DNA of 64,000 bases from an uncultured Alphaproteobacteria bacterium (lineage in GTDB: Bacteria > Pseudomonadota > Alphaproteobacteria > Micavibrionales > Micavibrionaceae): NCBI GenBank assembly GCA_937931645.1, contig CALHAR010000005.1, forward strand, positions 221,379 to 285,378, written 5' to 3'. Each line of letters begins with the position of its first letter. The stretch's first letter is position 1. The notes below the pieces were generated by a model, which saw nothing but the letters and a program-made list of their open reading frames with translations, searched no databases and was not told where the DNA came from. Of the stretch, positions 39,339-46,811 are shown piece by piece. The position numbers and the translations under genes were made by a program.

Positions 39339-40298
39339 ATGTTTGGTATTACAGGTGAATTTGTCATTATTTTACTCAGTGTCCTCGCGGCGGCGGCATC
39401 TATCATTGCGTTTGTTTTATTGATGTTTAAACGTGAGAAGAAGAAAGAGCATTATAAAAACGTTATTGAAAAAAAGAAAAAAGCGTTATTTCAAAGTGCG
39501 AAAGAAGAGCTGAATAATAAACAAGATGTAAAAAATATATCAGCAAAAGAATCCGTTGCTACTTTCTTTAAAGTACAGCAACTCGCGGGTAACTTTGGTG
39601 AGAAGGTTCGTGAAAGATTAATTCAGGCGGGTATTCGTAGCCCGTCCGCACCCTTATTCTTTATTGGGGCGCAGGCAGGTTTACCTATCTTATTTGTTTT
39701 AATATCAATGCTGGTGATGTCTGGTGGTGAAGAGGAATTATCAAACGCCACGCAGTTTTTTATCCTTATTGGTGCTATGTTTTCTGGCTTCTTTTTGCCG
39801 CGTATTCTTATTAAAAACAAAGCGGATAAAAGGCAGGAAGAGCTAGGCTTTACCTTCCCTGACGCCCTCGACATGATGCTGATTTGTGTTCAAGGGGGAA
39901 TAGGTTTGGAACAAACGGTAGAACGTGTGGCCGAAGAAGTTTCTGAACACTCCCCAACTTTGGGGGAGGAGCTAGGGATTTTAAGCGCAGAGATGGCAAT
40001 GCTGAATGACCGTCGTCAGGCCTTGGCAGATTTTGGTCGCCGTGTTGGTGGCTTTGGTAAATCATTCGCCACCGCGTTGATACAGGCGGAACAATATGGG
40101 ACGTCGGTGTCTCAGGCTTTGCGGGTGATGTCGGTAGAATTGCGTGATATTCGTATGGGCAATGCTGAACAAAAAGCGGCCTCATTGCCGCCAAAACTAA
40201 CTGTGCCGATGATCTTATTTTTCTTGCCGGCGCTGTTTATTATTATCTTAGGTCCTGCAGGGATTGAAGCCTCTAACGCGGGCGTTGGTAACAACTAA
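39339..40298 (+). CDS. tadC: Tad inner-membrane platform protein TadC
   Basis: A 319-residue paralogue of TadB. One N-terminal helix, a basic linker and two central helices (about 105-150) precede the T2SSF signature FTFPDALDMMLICVQGGIGLEQTVERVAEE, then LSAEMAMLNDRRQALADFGRR, FATALIQAEQYGTSVSQALRVMSVELRD and LTVPMILFFLPALFIIILGPA. All are typical for TadC. The stop overlaps the convergent tadD gene by 4 bases and ends the plus-strand Tad operon. Confidence 0.93.
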   Translation: MFGITGEFVIILLSVLAAAASIIAFVLLMFKREKKKEHYKNVIEKKKKALFQSAKEELNNKQDVKNISAKESVATFFKVQQLAGNFGEKVRERLIQAGIRSPSAPLFFIGAQAGLPILFVLISMLVMSGGEEELSNATQFFILIGAMFSGFFLPRILIKNKADKRQEELGFTFPDALDMMLICVQGGIGLEQTVERVAEEVSEHSPTLGEELGILSAEMAMLNDRRQALADFGRRVGGFGKSFATALIQAEQYGTSVSQALRVMSVELRDIRMGNAEQKAASLPPKLTVPMILFFLPALFIIILGPAGIEASNAGVGNN

Positions 40299-41083
40299 TT
40301 AGTCGCTGGCTTCGCCGCTTCAGGGATATTGATTTCTGGCTTTTTAGCAGGCGCAGGCGCTTGCGGGCTGGCCGTTTCCAACAATGTCGCAATGATACGG
40401 CGGTTACGCTCTAACTCCATACGTTTAGGCGAAATCTTCACCGCGCGCTCTAACAAAGACAGCGATTCACTCAAATGTCCTTGGGACGCCAGATTAAGGG
40501 CTAAGTTATTTAAGATGGGCGATGGATCACCCTTCCAATATTTTAGACCCTGACGAAAAGACTGTTCGGCATTTTGATGATCTTTCAGCGCATCTTGCGC
40601 CGTACCTAAGGCAAGGAAGCCACGCGCATTTTTAGGTTTAATGACTGTTGATTTCAACGCATAGTTTTTTGCCTGCTCATAGTCCCCTAAAGCAAGTTGC
40701 GTCATTGCCATTTCAGTCAAGGCTTCAACATTTGGTTTTTCTTGGTTGGCAAAAGGCTTTAAAATATTTTGCGCTTTATTAAACTGGTTGTCTTCACGAA
40801 GGGCACGGGCATAGCGCGTCGCAATAATCGCATCTTCAGGGTTACGCGTATTAATCTGCGCTAACGTTGATATAATTTCTTGCGTGTCTCCACTGGCTTC
40901 TGCTTGCGCCAACGCGGTACGCATCGCTTTATCAATGGACTTTGATTCCAACGCAGGTCGTGCGCTATTTTGTGTGCCTGATGTTGTCACGGCTGGGTTT
41001 GTTGTACTCCCTGTGGAGGTACAGGCCGTAACAAAGAGCAAGCTACAAAAAGTGAGGGCAAGAGAAAGAGTTTTATGTGACAT
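40295..41083 (-). CDS. tadD: TadD-like TPR lipoprotein
   Basis: A 262-residue lipoprotein with tetratricopeptide repeats, placed directly after tadC but on the opposite strand. ATG 41083 gives a signal peptide with the lipobox VTAC; the 18 residues of the longer frame do not look like a signal. TPR units run from about 65 to 230, for example EDAIIATRYARALREDNQFNKAQNIL, ALTEMAMTQLALGDYEQAKNYAL and ILNNLALNLASQGHLSESLSLLERAV. A Pro/Ala/Lys tail follows. TadD is needed for secretin assembly or pilus export in studied Tad systems. Confidence 0.87.
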   Translation of the reverse strand: MSHKTLSLALTFCSLLFVTACTSTGSTTNPAVTTSGTQNSARPALESKSIDKAMRTALAQAEASGDTQEIISTLAQINTRNPEDAIIATRYARALREDNQFNKAQNILKPFANQEKPNVEALTEMAMTQLALGDYEQAKNYALKSTVIKPKNARGFLALGTAQDALKDHQNAEQSFRQGLKYWKGDPSPILNNLALNLASQGHLSESLSLLERAVKISPKRMELERNRRIIATLLETASPQAPAPAKKPEINIPEAAKPATN

Positions 41084-41188
41084 TATTATAAACCAATTAT
41101 AGTTGTTAAAATCATAATAGGGGGCATTATAAGCCAACTCTTATAAGAATGCTATGCTGTCGTTAATAAAGGGAAATTGGCTAAATAT

Positions 41189-41713
41189 CTATCGGCGGCG
41201 GCTGTTTGCGGCGGCGTTTTCTAAGACTTCATGACAGGAATCAGGGCAAAAATAAGTGCTCATTTCCTGGCAACCACTACCACTGGCCGCGTTACAACTA
41301 CGGCGAATACGAACATATTTTTCTTTTTGCGCGCCGACAATGACATGGCGTTGCATCAATATACTGCCATCTTGACCAATGACGGTAAAATGACTGGCAC
41401 CTGCGGTACGTGGAACAACAACCAACGTATCAGGGGTGTCTAACAAAACACTTATATTATTGGGGTTGCCGACAACGACACTGGCGGCAGGTTGTTCTAA
41501 CTTAACCAGCTCAGATTTATCCTGTGTCATCCGCATAATCGGATGGGTCATATTCTCATCTGTTGTGCTTGCCGTGCTTGTTGATGACGTCGCAGGCATG
41601 TCCATGACCTCTTGTTGTGCGGCCGCAAGAGAAGTGCCGCCGACCCATAGGCCAAAAGCCATAAATACGCCGAGACATAGGTTGATCGTAGTATTTTTAG
41701 AAAGGATAAGCAT
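41189..41713 (-). CDS. Exported CpaC N-terminal-domain-like protein with Cys-rich tail
   Basis: About 174 residues. ATG 41713 is followed by a signal peptide ending SLAAA-QQE; TTG or GTG codons just upstream are alternatives. The central part, LVKLEQPAASVVVGNPNNISVLLDTPDTLVVVPRTAGASHFTVIGQDGSILMQRHVIVG, is the domain found at the start of CpaC secretins. The secretin part is absent. Instead it has a tail with four cysteines (RRSCNAASGSGCQEMSTYFCPDSC) that may form disulfides. It probably works with the pilus in the periplasm, possibly as a CpaC accessory. It is on the same strand as tadD, 106 bases upstream. Confidence 0.78.
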   Translation of the reverse strand: MLILSKNTTINLCLGVFMAFGLWVGGTSLAAAQQEVMDMPATSSTSTASTTDENMTHPIMRMTQDKSELVKLEQPAASVVVGNPNNISVLLDTPDTLVVVPRTAGASHFTVIGQDGSILMQRHVIVGAQKEKYVRIRRSCNAASGSGCQEMSTYFCPDSCHEVLENAAANSRRR

Positions 41714-41886
41714 AGACACCAATATATATGTTGAAGAGGAAGACCATTCTAAAATTGATAAGATGGTCGCGATTGACTTATATATTAAGTATACCCCGAA
41801 ATTGGTGTTAAAACACGTTTTTTCTATTCAAATTTAGTTAAATTTTTATATGGTTTTCTTGATAAAGACGTTATCTGGTCGCGGTT

Positions 41887-42255
41887 TTAACGTGCAGAGG
41901 AAAGAGAAGCAGGAGGGACCAAGCGGAACTCATTTGTTCTTGGTTGATGCGTATATTGAGTACGGCGCGCCAGTTGAGAACGATAGGCCATGTCCATTTT
42001 AACAGCCTCAGCCATCATTTCTTTGGCTTCACAATCGTCGCGCTTGGCGTTTATGGCCTCGTAAGCGCGTTCATACAGCTCTTTAATATCAAAGAACGAT
42101 AATTCAGCAAGATCTGGATTTACGGCGTTTTGTCCGTTCTGACCTTCAATCTCGATATCTTTCATTTGAAACATAGGAGGTTGGGGAGGTTGGGGAGGTT
42201 GGGGAGGCTGAGCTTCCGTCACTTTTTCTGTCTGTATCGTTTTTAATTTTTTCAT
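41887..42255 (-). CDS. Hypothetical protein with PPQ repeats
   Basis: A 122-residue soluble protein of unknown family. After a basic N-terminus it has a proline-glutamine tract (PPQ units, residues about 17-27), then an acidic helical region with LSFFDIKELYERAYEAINAKRDDCEAKEMMAEAVKMDMAY, which has the look of a TPR-like helical pair, and a basic tail. No signal peptide is present. AGGAAA precedes the ATG at a normal distance. It is divergent from the XRE gene, sharing a 197-base upstream region. Confidence 0.6.
   Translation of the reverse strand: MKKLKTIQTEKVTEAQPPQPPQPPQPPMFQMKDIEIEGQNGQNAVNPDLAELSFFDIKELYERAYEAINAKRDDCEAKEMMAEAVKMDMAYRSQLARRTQYTHQPRTNEFRLVPPASLSSAR
42176..42210. repeat. 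9-bp tandem repeat encoding PPQ
   Basis: GGAGGTTGG occurs three times in tandem and a fourth, slightly changed copy GGAGGCTGA begins (on the plus strand). It encodes the Pro-Pro-Gln tract of the hypothetical protein. Copy number could vary by slippage without shifting the frame. Confidence 0.85.
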
Positions 42256-42452
42256 AACACTTTCCTGATGATTAACTTATAGAGGAAAAAGGTTAACAAA
42301 AGGTTAAAAAAGTGAATAATATCCATAAAAAGGAAAATTATTTCGGAAAATGAACAAAAAATCCTTGCCAATATCATTTTTCATATGTATAACAGTGCAT
42401 ATTATTTTGATACATATTGTAACTTAAATCGATTTGTGGGGAACACATAGAG

Positions 42453-43088
42453 ATGATTACGCCGACGCAAATGCGCGCTGCTAGAGCAATGCTTGATGTC
42501 TCACAAGGACACGTAGCCGAATATCTAGGGATCGCCGCCAACACGCTTTCAAAAATTGAAAGCGGTCAAAGCGATGTGTCCGTCTCCCGCAATACAGATA
42601 TCAGACGCTTCTATGAACGCGAAGGTATTTCCTTTACGGACAATGATGGTGTGCAGTGGAAGTCAGGTGGTGTTATTAGTTATAAAGGGCGAAGTGGTTT
42701 TCTTGATTTTATGGATGATGTTTACGATACCATAAAAGACCATGGTGGTGAAATTTTTGTGAATAACGTTGATGAAAAAGAATTCCTAAAATGGGGGGCT
42801 GAAGATGTTCCAAAACATATTGAACGTATGAATTCAGTAGATAATCTTATGTCTAAGATATTAATAGAAGAAGGCAGCGAAGGTATAGCAGATTCTTCGT
42901 ATGCCAAATATAAATTTGTTTCAAAAGAAAGCTTTGGTTCTTTACCACTCTATATGTATGGAGATAAGACAGCGTTAATCATCTTCAAGAAAGATGACGT
43001 AGAAATTTATTCTATTAATCAATCAGCTGTCACGCAATACTTTAGAAGTATTTTTATGCTTAAATGGCAGAATGCTAAAGGTATATAA
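42453..43088 (+). CDS. XRE-family transcriptional regulator
   Basis: A 211-residue protein with an N-terminal Cro/C1-type HTH at about 3-60 (TPTQMRAARAMLDVSQGHVAEYLGIAANTLSKIESGQSDVS), in the form common in alphaproteobacterial regulators. FYEREGISFTDNDGVQWKSGGV follows the HTH. The C-terminal 140 residues are not a recognised domain; they contain YKGRSGFLDFMDDVYDTIKDHGG and a later hydrophobic-strand region, and may bind a ligand or a partner. Its stop lies one base before the likely start of the EgtD-like gene, so the two are coupled and the regulator may control or respond to the methyltransferase product. Confidence 0.85.
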   Translation: MITPTQMRAARAMLDVSQGHVAEYLGIAANTLSKIESGQSDVSVSRNTDIRRFYEREGISFTDNDGVQWKSGGVISYKGRSGFLDFMDDVYDTIKDHGGEIFVNNVDEKEFLKWGAEDVPKHIERMNSVDNLMSKILIEEGSEGIADSSYAKYKFVSKESFGSLPLYMYGDKTALIIFKKDDVEIYSINQSAVTQYFRSIFMLKWQNAKGI

Positions 43089-43089
43089 G

Positions 43090-44163
43090 ATGACTTCTAT
43101 AACAGCTGCATATAATAGTGAAGGGCCTGCTAAACCTGATATAACTTCTCTTGTTGTTGATACTAACGTATTAACGAAGCAACAAATTGAAAAACTTCAT
43201 GGTCTTTTTAGTGGTAAAACTGCTGGTAATTTAGACGAGTTACTTTTTTTGAATGCTAATATTCCTTATTGGGATAGTTTGGTTAAAAACTGTTCTGATA
43301 CATACTATCCGATTCGTGATTCAGAGTTAGGAAGGAGGGCAGGTAACGTTGTTGCTAATATTATAGCTCCTCCAGAAAGTATAACGTTAGTTGCGCGTGG
43401 TGCGGCGACAAAATTTGATAAAGAAGCATTAGTTATTAAAGCGCTTCAAAATTCTGGTCATAGGATTGTATCTGTCGCTCATATTGATGAGTCTCCAGCG
43501 GCGCTTGATCATTCTGTTGCTTCAGGAAAAAAACTTTTACCAGACGGTGTGTTGCACCAGCGTGTTTTGGGTAATATGTATGATCCTCACTTGAAATATG
43601 AAGTTCACGGCGATAGAGAAATTAGTACATCCTTTGGTCTTACATTTGGAAATATAGCAGGTTCACCTGATGTTGATTTTACTCATGCCACACAAGTACT
43701 AACACAAAGGTTGCTTGGCATTAAGCGGCAAATGGATAAGAATGGACATTCTGAAGGTGCTCGTCCTGCAAGTTTGATTGCAACACATGATGTAGTTAAT
43801 GATGCTGAAGTTATTAAAGCTGCTTATTCAGGGGCAGAACATGATGAGTTAGCTATTAATTCATTACGTATTGTGTTTAATCATACGGCTATTGATAATT
43901 TTTTATTACCCGAAAGAAATTATTACGATTCAGAAAATTACTATTCTTCTCGTGGATATAGAGCTGTCCAATCATTCGATATTATTTTAGAAGATAAAGC
44001 ATATCATATTTCAAAGGGACAGGTCTTATGGACCGGTAATTCAGTTAAACTACCAGAATCTAAAATAAAATCTTGTTATGATATGGCTGGTTTTCAGTAT
44101 AAATACCCAGCTGATATTACTGATGGAAGAATAATATGCCCACAAGTTTTTGCAAAATTGTAA
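43090..44163 (+). CDS. Divergent EgtD-like (histidine-specific-type) methyltransferase
   Basis: A 357-residue protein that I relate to the EgtD/Methyltransf_33 fold by the order of motifs. TYYPIRDSEL (71-80) matches the YYPTRxE signature of EgtD. ITLVARGAATKFDKEALVIKAL corresponds to the SAM-binding ELGSGxxxKTxxLLxAL, with weaker glycines. SFGLTFGNIAG (181-191) corresponds to the FPGSTIGNF loop, and LIATHDVVNDAEVIKAAY to LLGVDLVKDxxxLxxAY. WTGNSVKLPESKIKSCYDMAGF corresponds to the RTExSxKYxxxxxxxxxxxAGF end. The Glu that binds the histidine substrate is replaced by Gly, so the substrate probably differs. Coupled to the XRE gene; ATG 43090 is used, and 43072 is an in-frame alternative. Confidence 0.62.
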   Translation: MTSITAAYNSEGPAKPDITSLVVDTNVLTKQQIEKLHGLFSGKTAGNLDELLFLNANIPYWDSLVKNCSDTYYPIRDSELGRRAGNVVANIIAPPESITLVARGAATKFDKEALVIKALQNSGHRIVSVAHIDESPAALDHSVASGKKLLPDGVLHQRVLGNMYDPHLKYEVHGDREISTSFGLTFGNIAGSPDVDFTHATQVLTQRLLGIKRQMDKNGHSEGARPASLIATHDVVNDAEVIKAAYSGAEHDELAINSLRIVFNHTAIDNFLLPERNYYDSENYYSSRGYRAVQSFDIILEDKAYHISKGQVLWTGNSVKLPESKIKSCYDMAGFQYKYPADITDGRIICPQVFAKL

Positions 44164-44195
44164 TACATAACAAATGAAGTTTCCCCACTATAGAG

Positions 44196-44230
44196 CCCGC
44201 AGTTATTTACGTAGCTGCGGGTTTCTTTTT
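44196..44230 (+). terminator. Terminator after the EgtD-like gene
   Basis: CCCGCAG (44196-44202) pairs perfectly with CTGCGGG (44215-44221) and is followed by TTTCTTTTT, 33 bases after the stop of the EgtD-like gene. Confidence 0.88.
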
Positions 44231-44304
44231 ATCTGCTCCGATAAGAAATATAAGAAGGGCACGCCGCGCCTACCTGCACCTAACCTCCCATGTATAATAG
44301 GCAA

Positions 44305-44341
44305 TAAAAAATGAGGTAGGAAATATCTCTCCTACCTCATT
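44305..44341 (-). terminator. Terminator after cspA (minus strand)
   Basis: AATGAGGTAGG (44310-44320) and CCTACCTCATT (44331-44341) form a perfect 11-base stem. On the minus strand the stem is followed by a T run (44305-44310 complement), so it ends cspA transcription. Confidence 0.9.
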
Positions 44342-44366
44342 ATAATAAATTATTCAGATTTTCAGC

Positions 44367-44573
44367 TTACGCTGCGACTTGTAGATCAGTTGCAGATTGC
44401 TTACCTTTTTCTTCTTTTAGTTCGTATGATACTTGTTGACCATCGTCTAAAGTTTTCAATCCAGCTGCTTCAACTGCACTGATGTGTACAAACACATCAT
44501 TGCCGCCTTCTTCAGGCTCGATGAAACCAAATCCTTTTTGTGGATTGAACCACTTTACTTTACCAGTTGCCAT
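44367..44573 (-). CDS. Cold-shock protein, CspA family
   Basis: A 68-residue single-domain RNA/DNA chaperone. [32 protein letters not shown] contains RNP1 (KGFGFI) and RNP2 (VFVHI), and the C-terminus [16 protein letters not shown] is standard. AAAGGAG lies 6 bases before the ATG, and a 138-base upstream region separates it from the helicase gene. TTGACG around 44660 on the minus strand could be the -35 element. It is next to a DEAD-box helicase on the same strand, a combination that fits cold-induced RNA unwinding, although the sequence does not show whether it is cold-inducible. Confidence 0.95.
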   Translation of the reverse strand: MATGKVKWFNPQKGFGFIEPEEGGNDVFVHISAVEAAGLKTLDDGQQVSYELKEEKGKQSATDLQVAA

Positions 44574-44711
44574 GAATTACTCCTTTGTAACAAAATTAGC
44601 ATAAGTCCATTATTAAACTTACTAGCACTAAACATATTTTTTGGGCTGCCGTCAATAACTTACGCCATAAAAGGCGCAGAATTAGCCATATTCCTTATAA
44701 AAACCAGGTTT

Positions 44712-46418
44712 TTAGGCGGCATTTCTACTTTTTGACTTGGCTGAGTAAGGTTTCTTACCTGCCCTAGATTTTGTTTTCGGCTTTGTTTTAGGTTTCTTTA
44801 CGCTTGTCCCTTTTGTGCCAGATGATTTCTTGAGTGTGTCAAAACCACCACCTTTTGCACTTTTAGGTTTGGTGAAATCAGTACGACGTTTTTTGCCGCC
44901 TTCTTGTCTTTTCGGTTTAGAGTTTGACCCACCATATTTTTTCTTCTCGTCTGATTTTTCAAAGAATTTACTTTCATCAGATTTTGAAACATATGGTTTT
45001 TTAGATTTGGCTTTTTTAGAAAAAGGTTTCTTACCTTCAAACTTACGACCTTCGGTTTTACGGTTTTCTGTTTTGTCACCGTATGGCTTCTTGTCACCAT
45101 ACGTCTTTTTCGCAAAAGGTTTCTTACCGTATGATTTTTTCTTATCATTAGGTTTGTCGCCCCGTGAATCAACTCGTGAATCAACTCGTGAATCTTCACC
45201 GCGTGACTCGTTGCGCTCGCCACGCTTTTTAAAGTTTTTCTTATATCTTTCGTTTTTACCGCCTTTTGGGCGTCCACGATAGGGGGCTTTACGGCCTCTC
45301 TTCATTTCTTTGGGCGCTGGGCCACGCTTGGCATCAGGGTCAAGCAAGCATTCAATTGCGTGCCATTTACGCCCCTCTTGTGCGGAAACAAAAGAAAGCG
45401 CAGACCCGCTTGCACCGGCGCGGGCTGTACGGCCCATACGGTGAATATAATCTTCTGCCACCTGTGGTAAATCATAATTTACAACATGTTCAATATGCGG
45501 CACGTCTAATCCACGGGCGGCAATATCTGTTGCAATCAAAATTCTGAAATTCTCTTTGCGGAAATTTTTCATGACTTTGTCACGTTTATTTTGACGCAGG
45601 TCACCATGTAAAGCTTCGGATGTAAAACCATCACGGCGCAAATTCTTTGCCATACGGTCGGCGCCATGTTTTGTTTTAATAAAAACAATGACAGATCCTG
45701 TACGCTCAGATAGTTGCTTGCTTAACTCTTTATATTTTTCACTTTGGTCAATACGAATAACCTCTGTTTCGATGTTCTTGGCAATAACATTTGTATGACC
45801 AACAGAAATACGCTCTGGGTTGTTTAGGTATTTACTGGAAAGTTTTACAATCTCTTTCGGTAAGGTTGCCGAGAACATCAAGGTTTGACGCTCTTTTGGT
45901 AAGTATTTGATAATACGGTCTAATTGTACACCAAAACCCATATCCAACATTCTGTCTGTTTCGTCTAAAACTAAGAAATTGGTCATGTTGAGCTTGATCG
46001 TACCGCGTTCTAAATGGTCATTAATACGCCCTGGTGTCCCCACAATAATCCGCGGCTTGGCACGTAATTCATTTAGCTGTTTGCCCATCGGTGCGCCGCC
46101 AATAATAAAGGCAGTTTTGATTGAGCTTTTATATCCTAATAGTTGCTGAACAACATCTAAAACTTGTTTGGCCAGTTCACGCGTTGGCGTCATAATTAAC
46201 GCACCGGCGCTTGGGTTTTGTAACAATGTTTCTACGAGCGGAATGCTAAACGCCGCCGTTTTACCGGTTCCCGTTTGGGCAGAGCCTAAAACATCGCGAC
46301 CTTTAAGGGCGAGCGGTATGGCCTGCGCCTGAATAGGGGTCGGCGTTGTATATTCCATTTTTGCGAGAGATTTATTCAGCTCTTCAGAGAGGCCAAAGCC
46401 TTCAAAATTTTTCATCAT
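44712..46418 (-). CDS. DEAD-box RNA helicase, RhlE-like, with long basic tail
   Basis: An ATP-dependent RNA helicase of about 568 residues. The core has the Q motif (YTTPTPIQAQAIPLAL), motif I AQTGTGKT, PTRELA, TPGR, SAT, ARGLDVPHI and HRMGRTARAG. Motif II reads DETD rather than DEAD. After about residue 370 there is a roughly 195-residue Lys/Arg/Ser/Gly-rich tail with repeated KKPYG/KKPF-like units and a DSRVDSRVDSR repeat, likely an RNA-binding region. The start is ATG 46418 or 46415, with AAAAGGA just upstream. RhlE and CsdA-type helicases often work with cold-shock proteins, and cspA lies downstream. Confidence 0.92.
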   Translation of the reverse strand: MMKNFEGFGLSEELNKSLAKMEYTTPTPIQAQAIPLALKGRDVLGSAQTGTGKTAAFSIPLVETLLQNPSAGALIMTPTRELAKQVLDVVQQLLGYKSSIKTAFIIGGAPMGKQLNELRAKPRIIVGTPGRINDHLERGTIKLNMTNFLVLDETDRMLDMGFGVQLDRIIKYLPKERQTLMFSATLPKEIVKLSSKYLNNPERISVGHTNVIAKNIETEVIRIDQSEKYKELSKQLSERTGSVIVFIKTKHGADRMAKNLRRDGFTSEALHGDLRQNKRDKVMKNFRKENFRILIATDIAARGLDVPHIEHVVNYDLPQVAEDYIHRMGRTARAGASGSALSFVSAQEGRKWHAIECLLDPDAKRGPAPKEMKRGRKAPYRGRPKGGKNERYKKNFKKRGERNESRGEDSRVDSRVDSRGDKPNDKKKSYGKKPFAKKTYGDKKPYGDKTENRKTEGRKFEGKKPFSKKAKSKKPYVSKSDESKFFEKSDEKKKYGGSNSKPKRQEGGKKRRTDFTKPKSAKGGGFDTLKKSSGTKGTSVKKPKTKPKTKSRAGKKPYSAKSKSRNAA

Positions 46419-46470
46419 ATATCCTTTTCCGTCCAAATTAATGGAACAAAGTTGTTAACTTTTTAAATTA

Positions 46471-46540
46471 CCCCCTCCTCCTGCTTGCAGGCATGAGGGG
46501 CTTTAATACGACCTCCTCCCGTTTACGGGTATGAGGGTCT
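46471..46540. ncRNA. Two tandem homologous hairpins with CCTCCTCC motif
   Basis: Hairpin 1 (46472-46500): CCCCTC pairs with GAGGGG, and CCTGC with GCAGG, with CT facing CAT as an internal loop and TT at the tip. Hairpin 2 (46510-46539): GACCTC pairs with GAGGGTC with one bulge, and CCCG with CGGG around TTTA, with CT facing TAT. Both are followed by CTTTAA. The plus strand carries CCTCCTCCTGC and CCTCCTCCCG, which are anti-Shine-Dalgarno-like. On the minus strand they lie in the helicase leader. They could be a small RNA resembling the alphaproteobacterial tandem CCUCCUCCC RNAs, or a leader element. The rest of 46541-46811 shows nothing recognisable. Confidence 0.5.
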
Positions 46541-46811
46541 TTAAAAAGCTAGGGCCTTGATTGGCCTTTCATCTATAAATGTGAACTTTACTAGAAAAGG
46601 TGGGGCGTTTTTGACAACCACATATTCAAACTAGCGTTGAATATTTTTTTCGAAAGCTCCGTCTCTTGCTCACTTATTTGAGGGTATATAAGAGACATTT
46701 ATCAAACGTTGAGGGTTTATAGGCTTTTTGTTGGATTCTGTCAAATTAAATCTTTGGAACCACTGGATTAACACTCTTTTATACTTGTTTTTAATTACAT
46801 AATACATTAAA

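Noticed and set aside
44798..45282. Long open frames on both strands within the helicase tail
   Set aside because: They come from the low-complexity Lys/Ser/Gly-rich tail; the helicase frame explains the sequence and the others have no start signals or domains.
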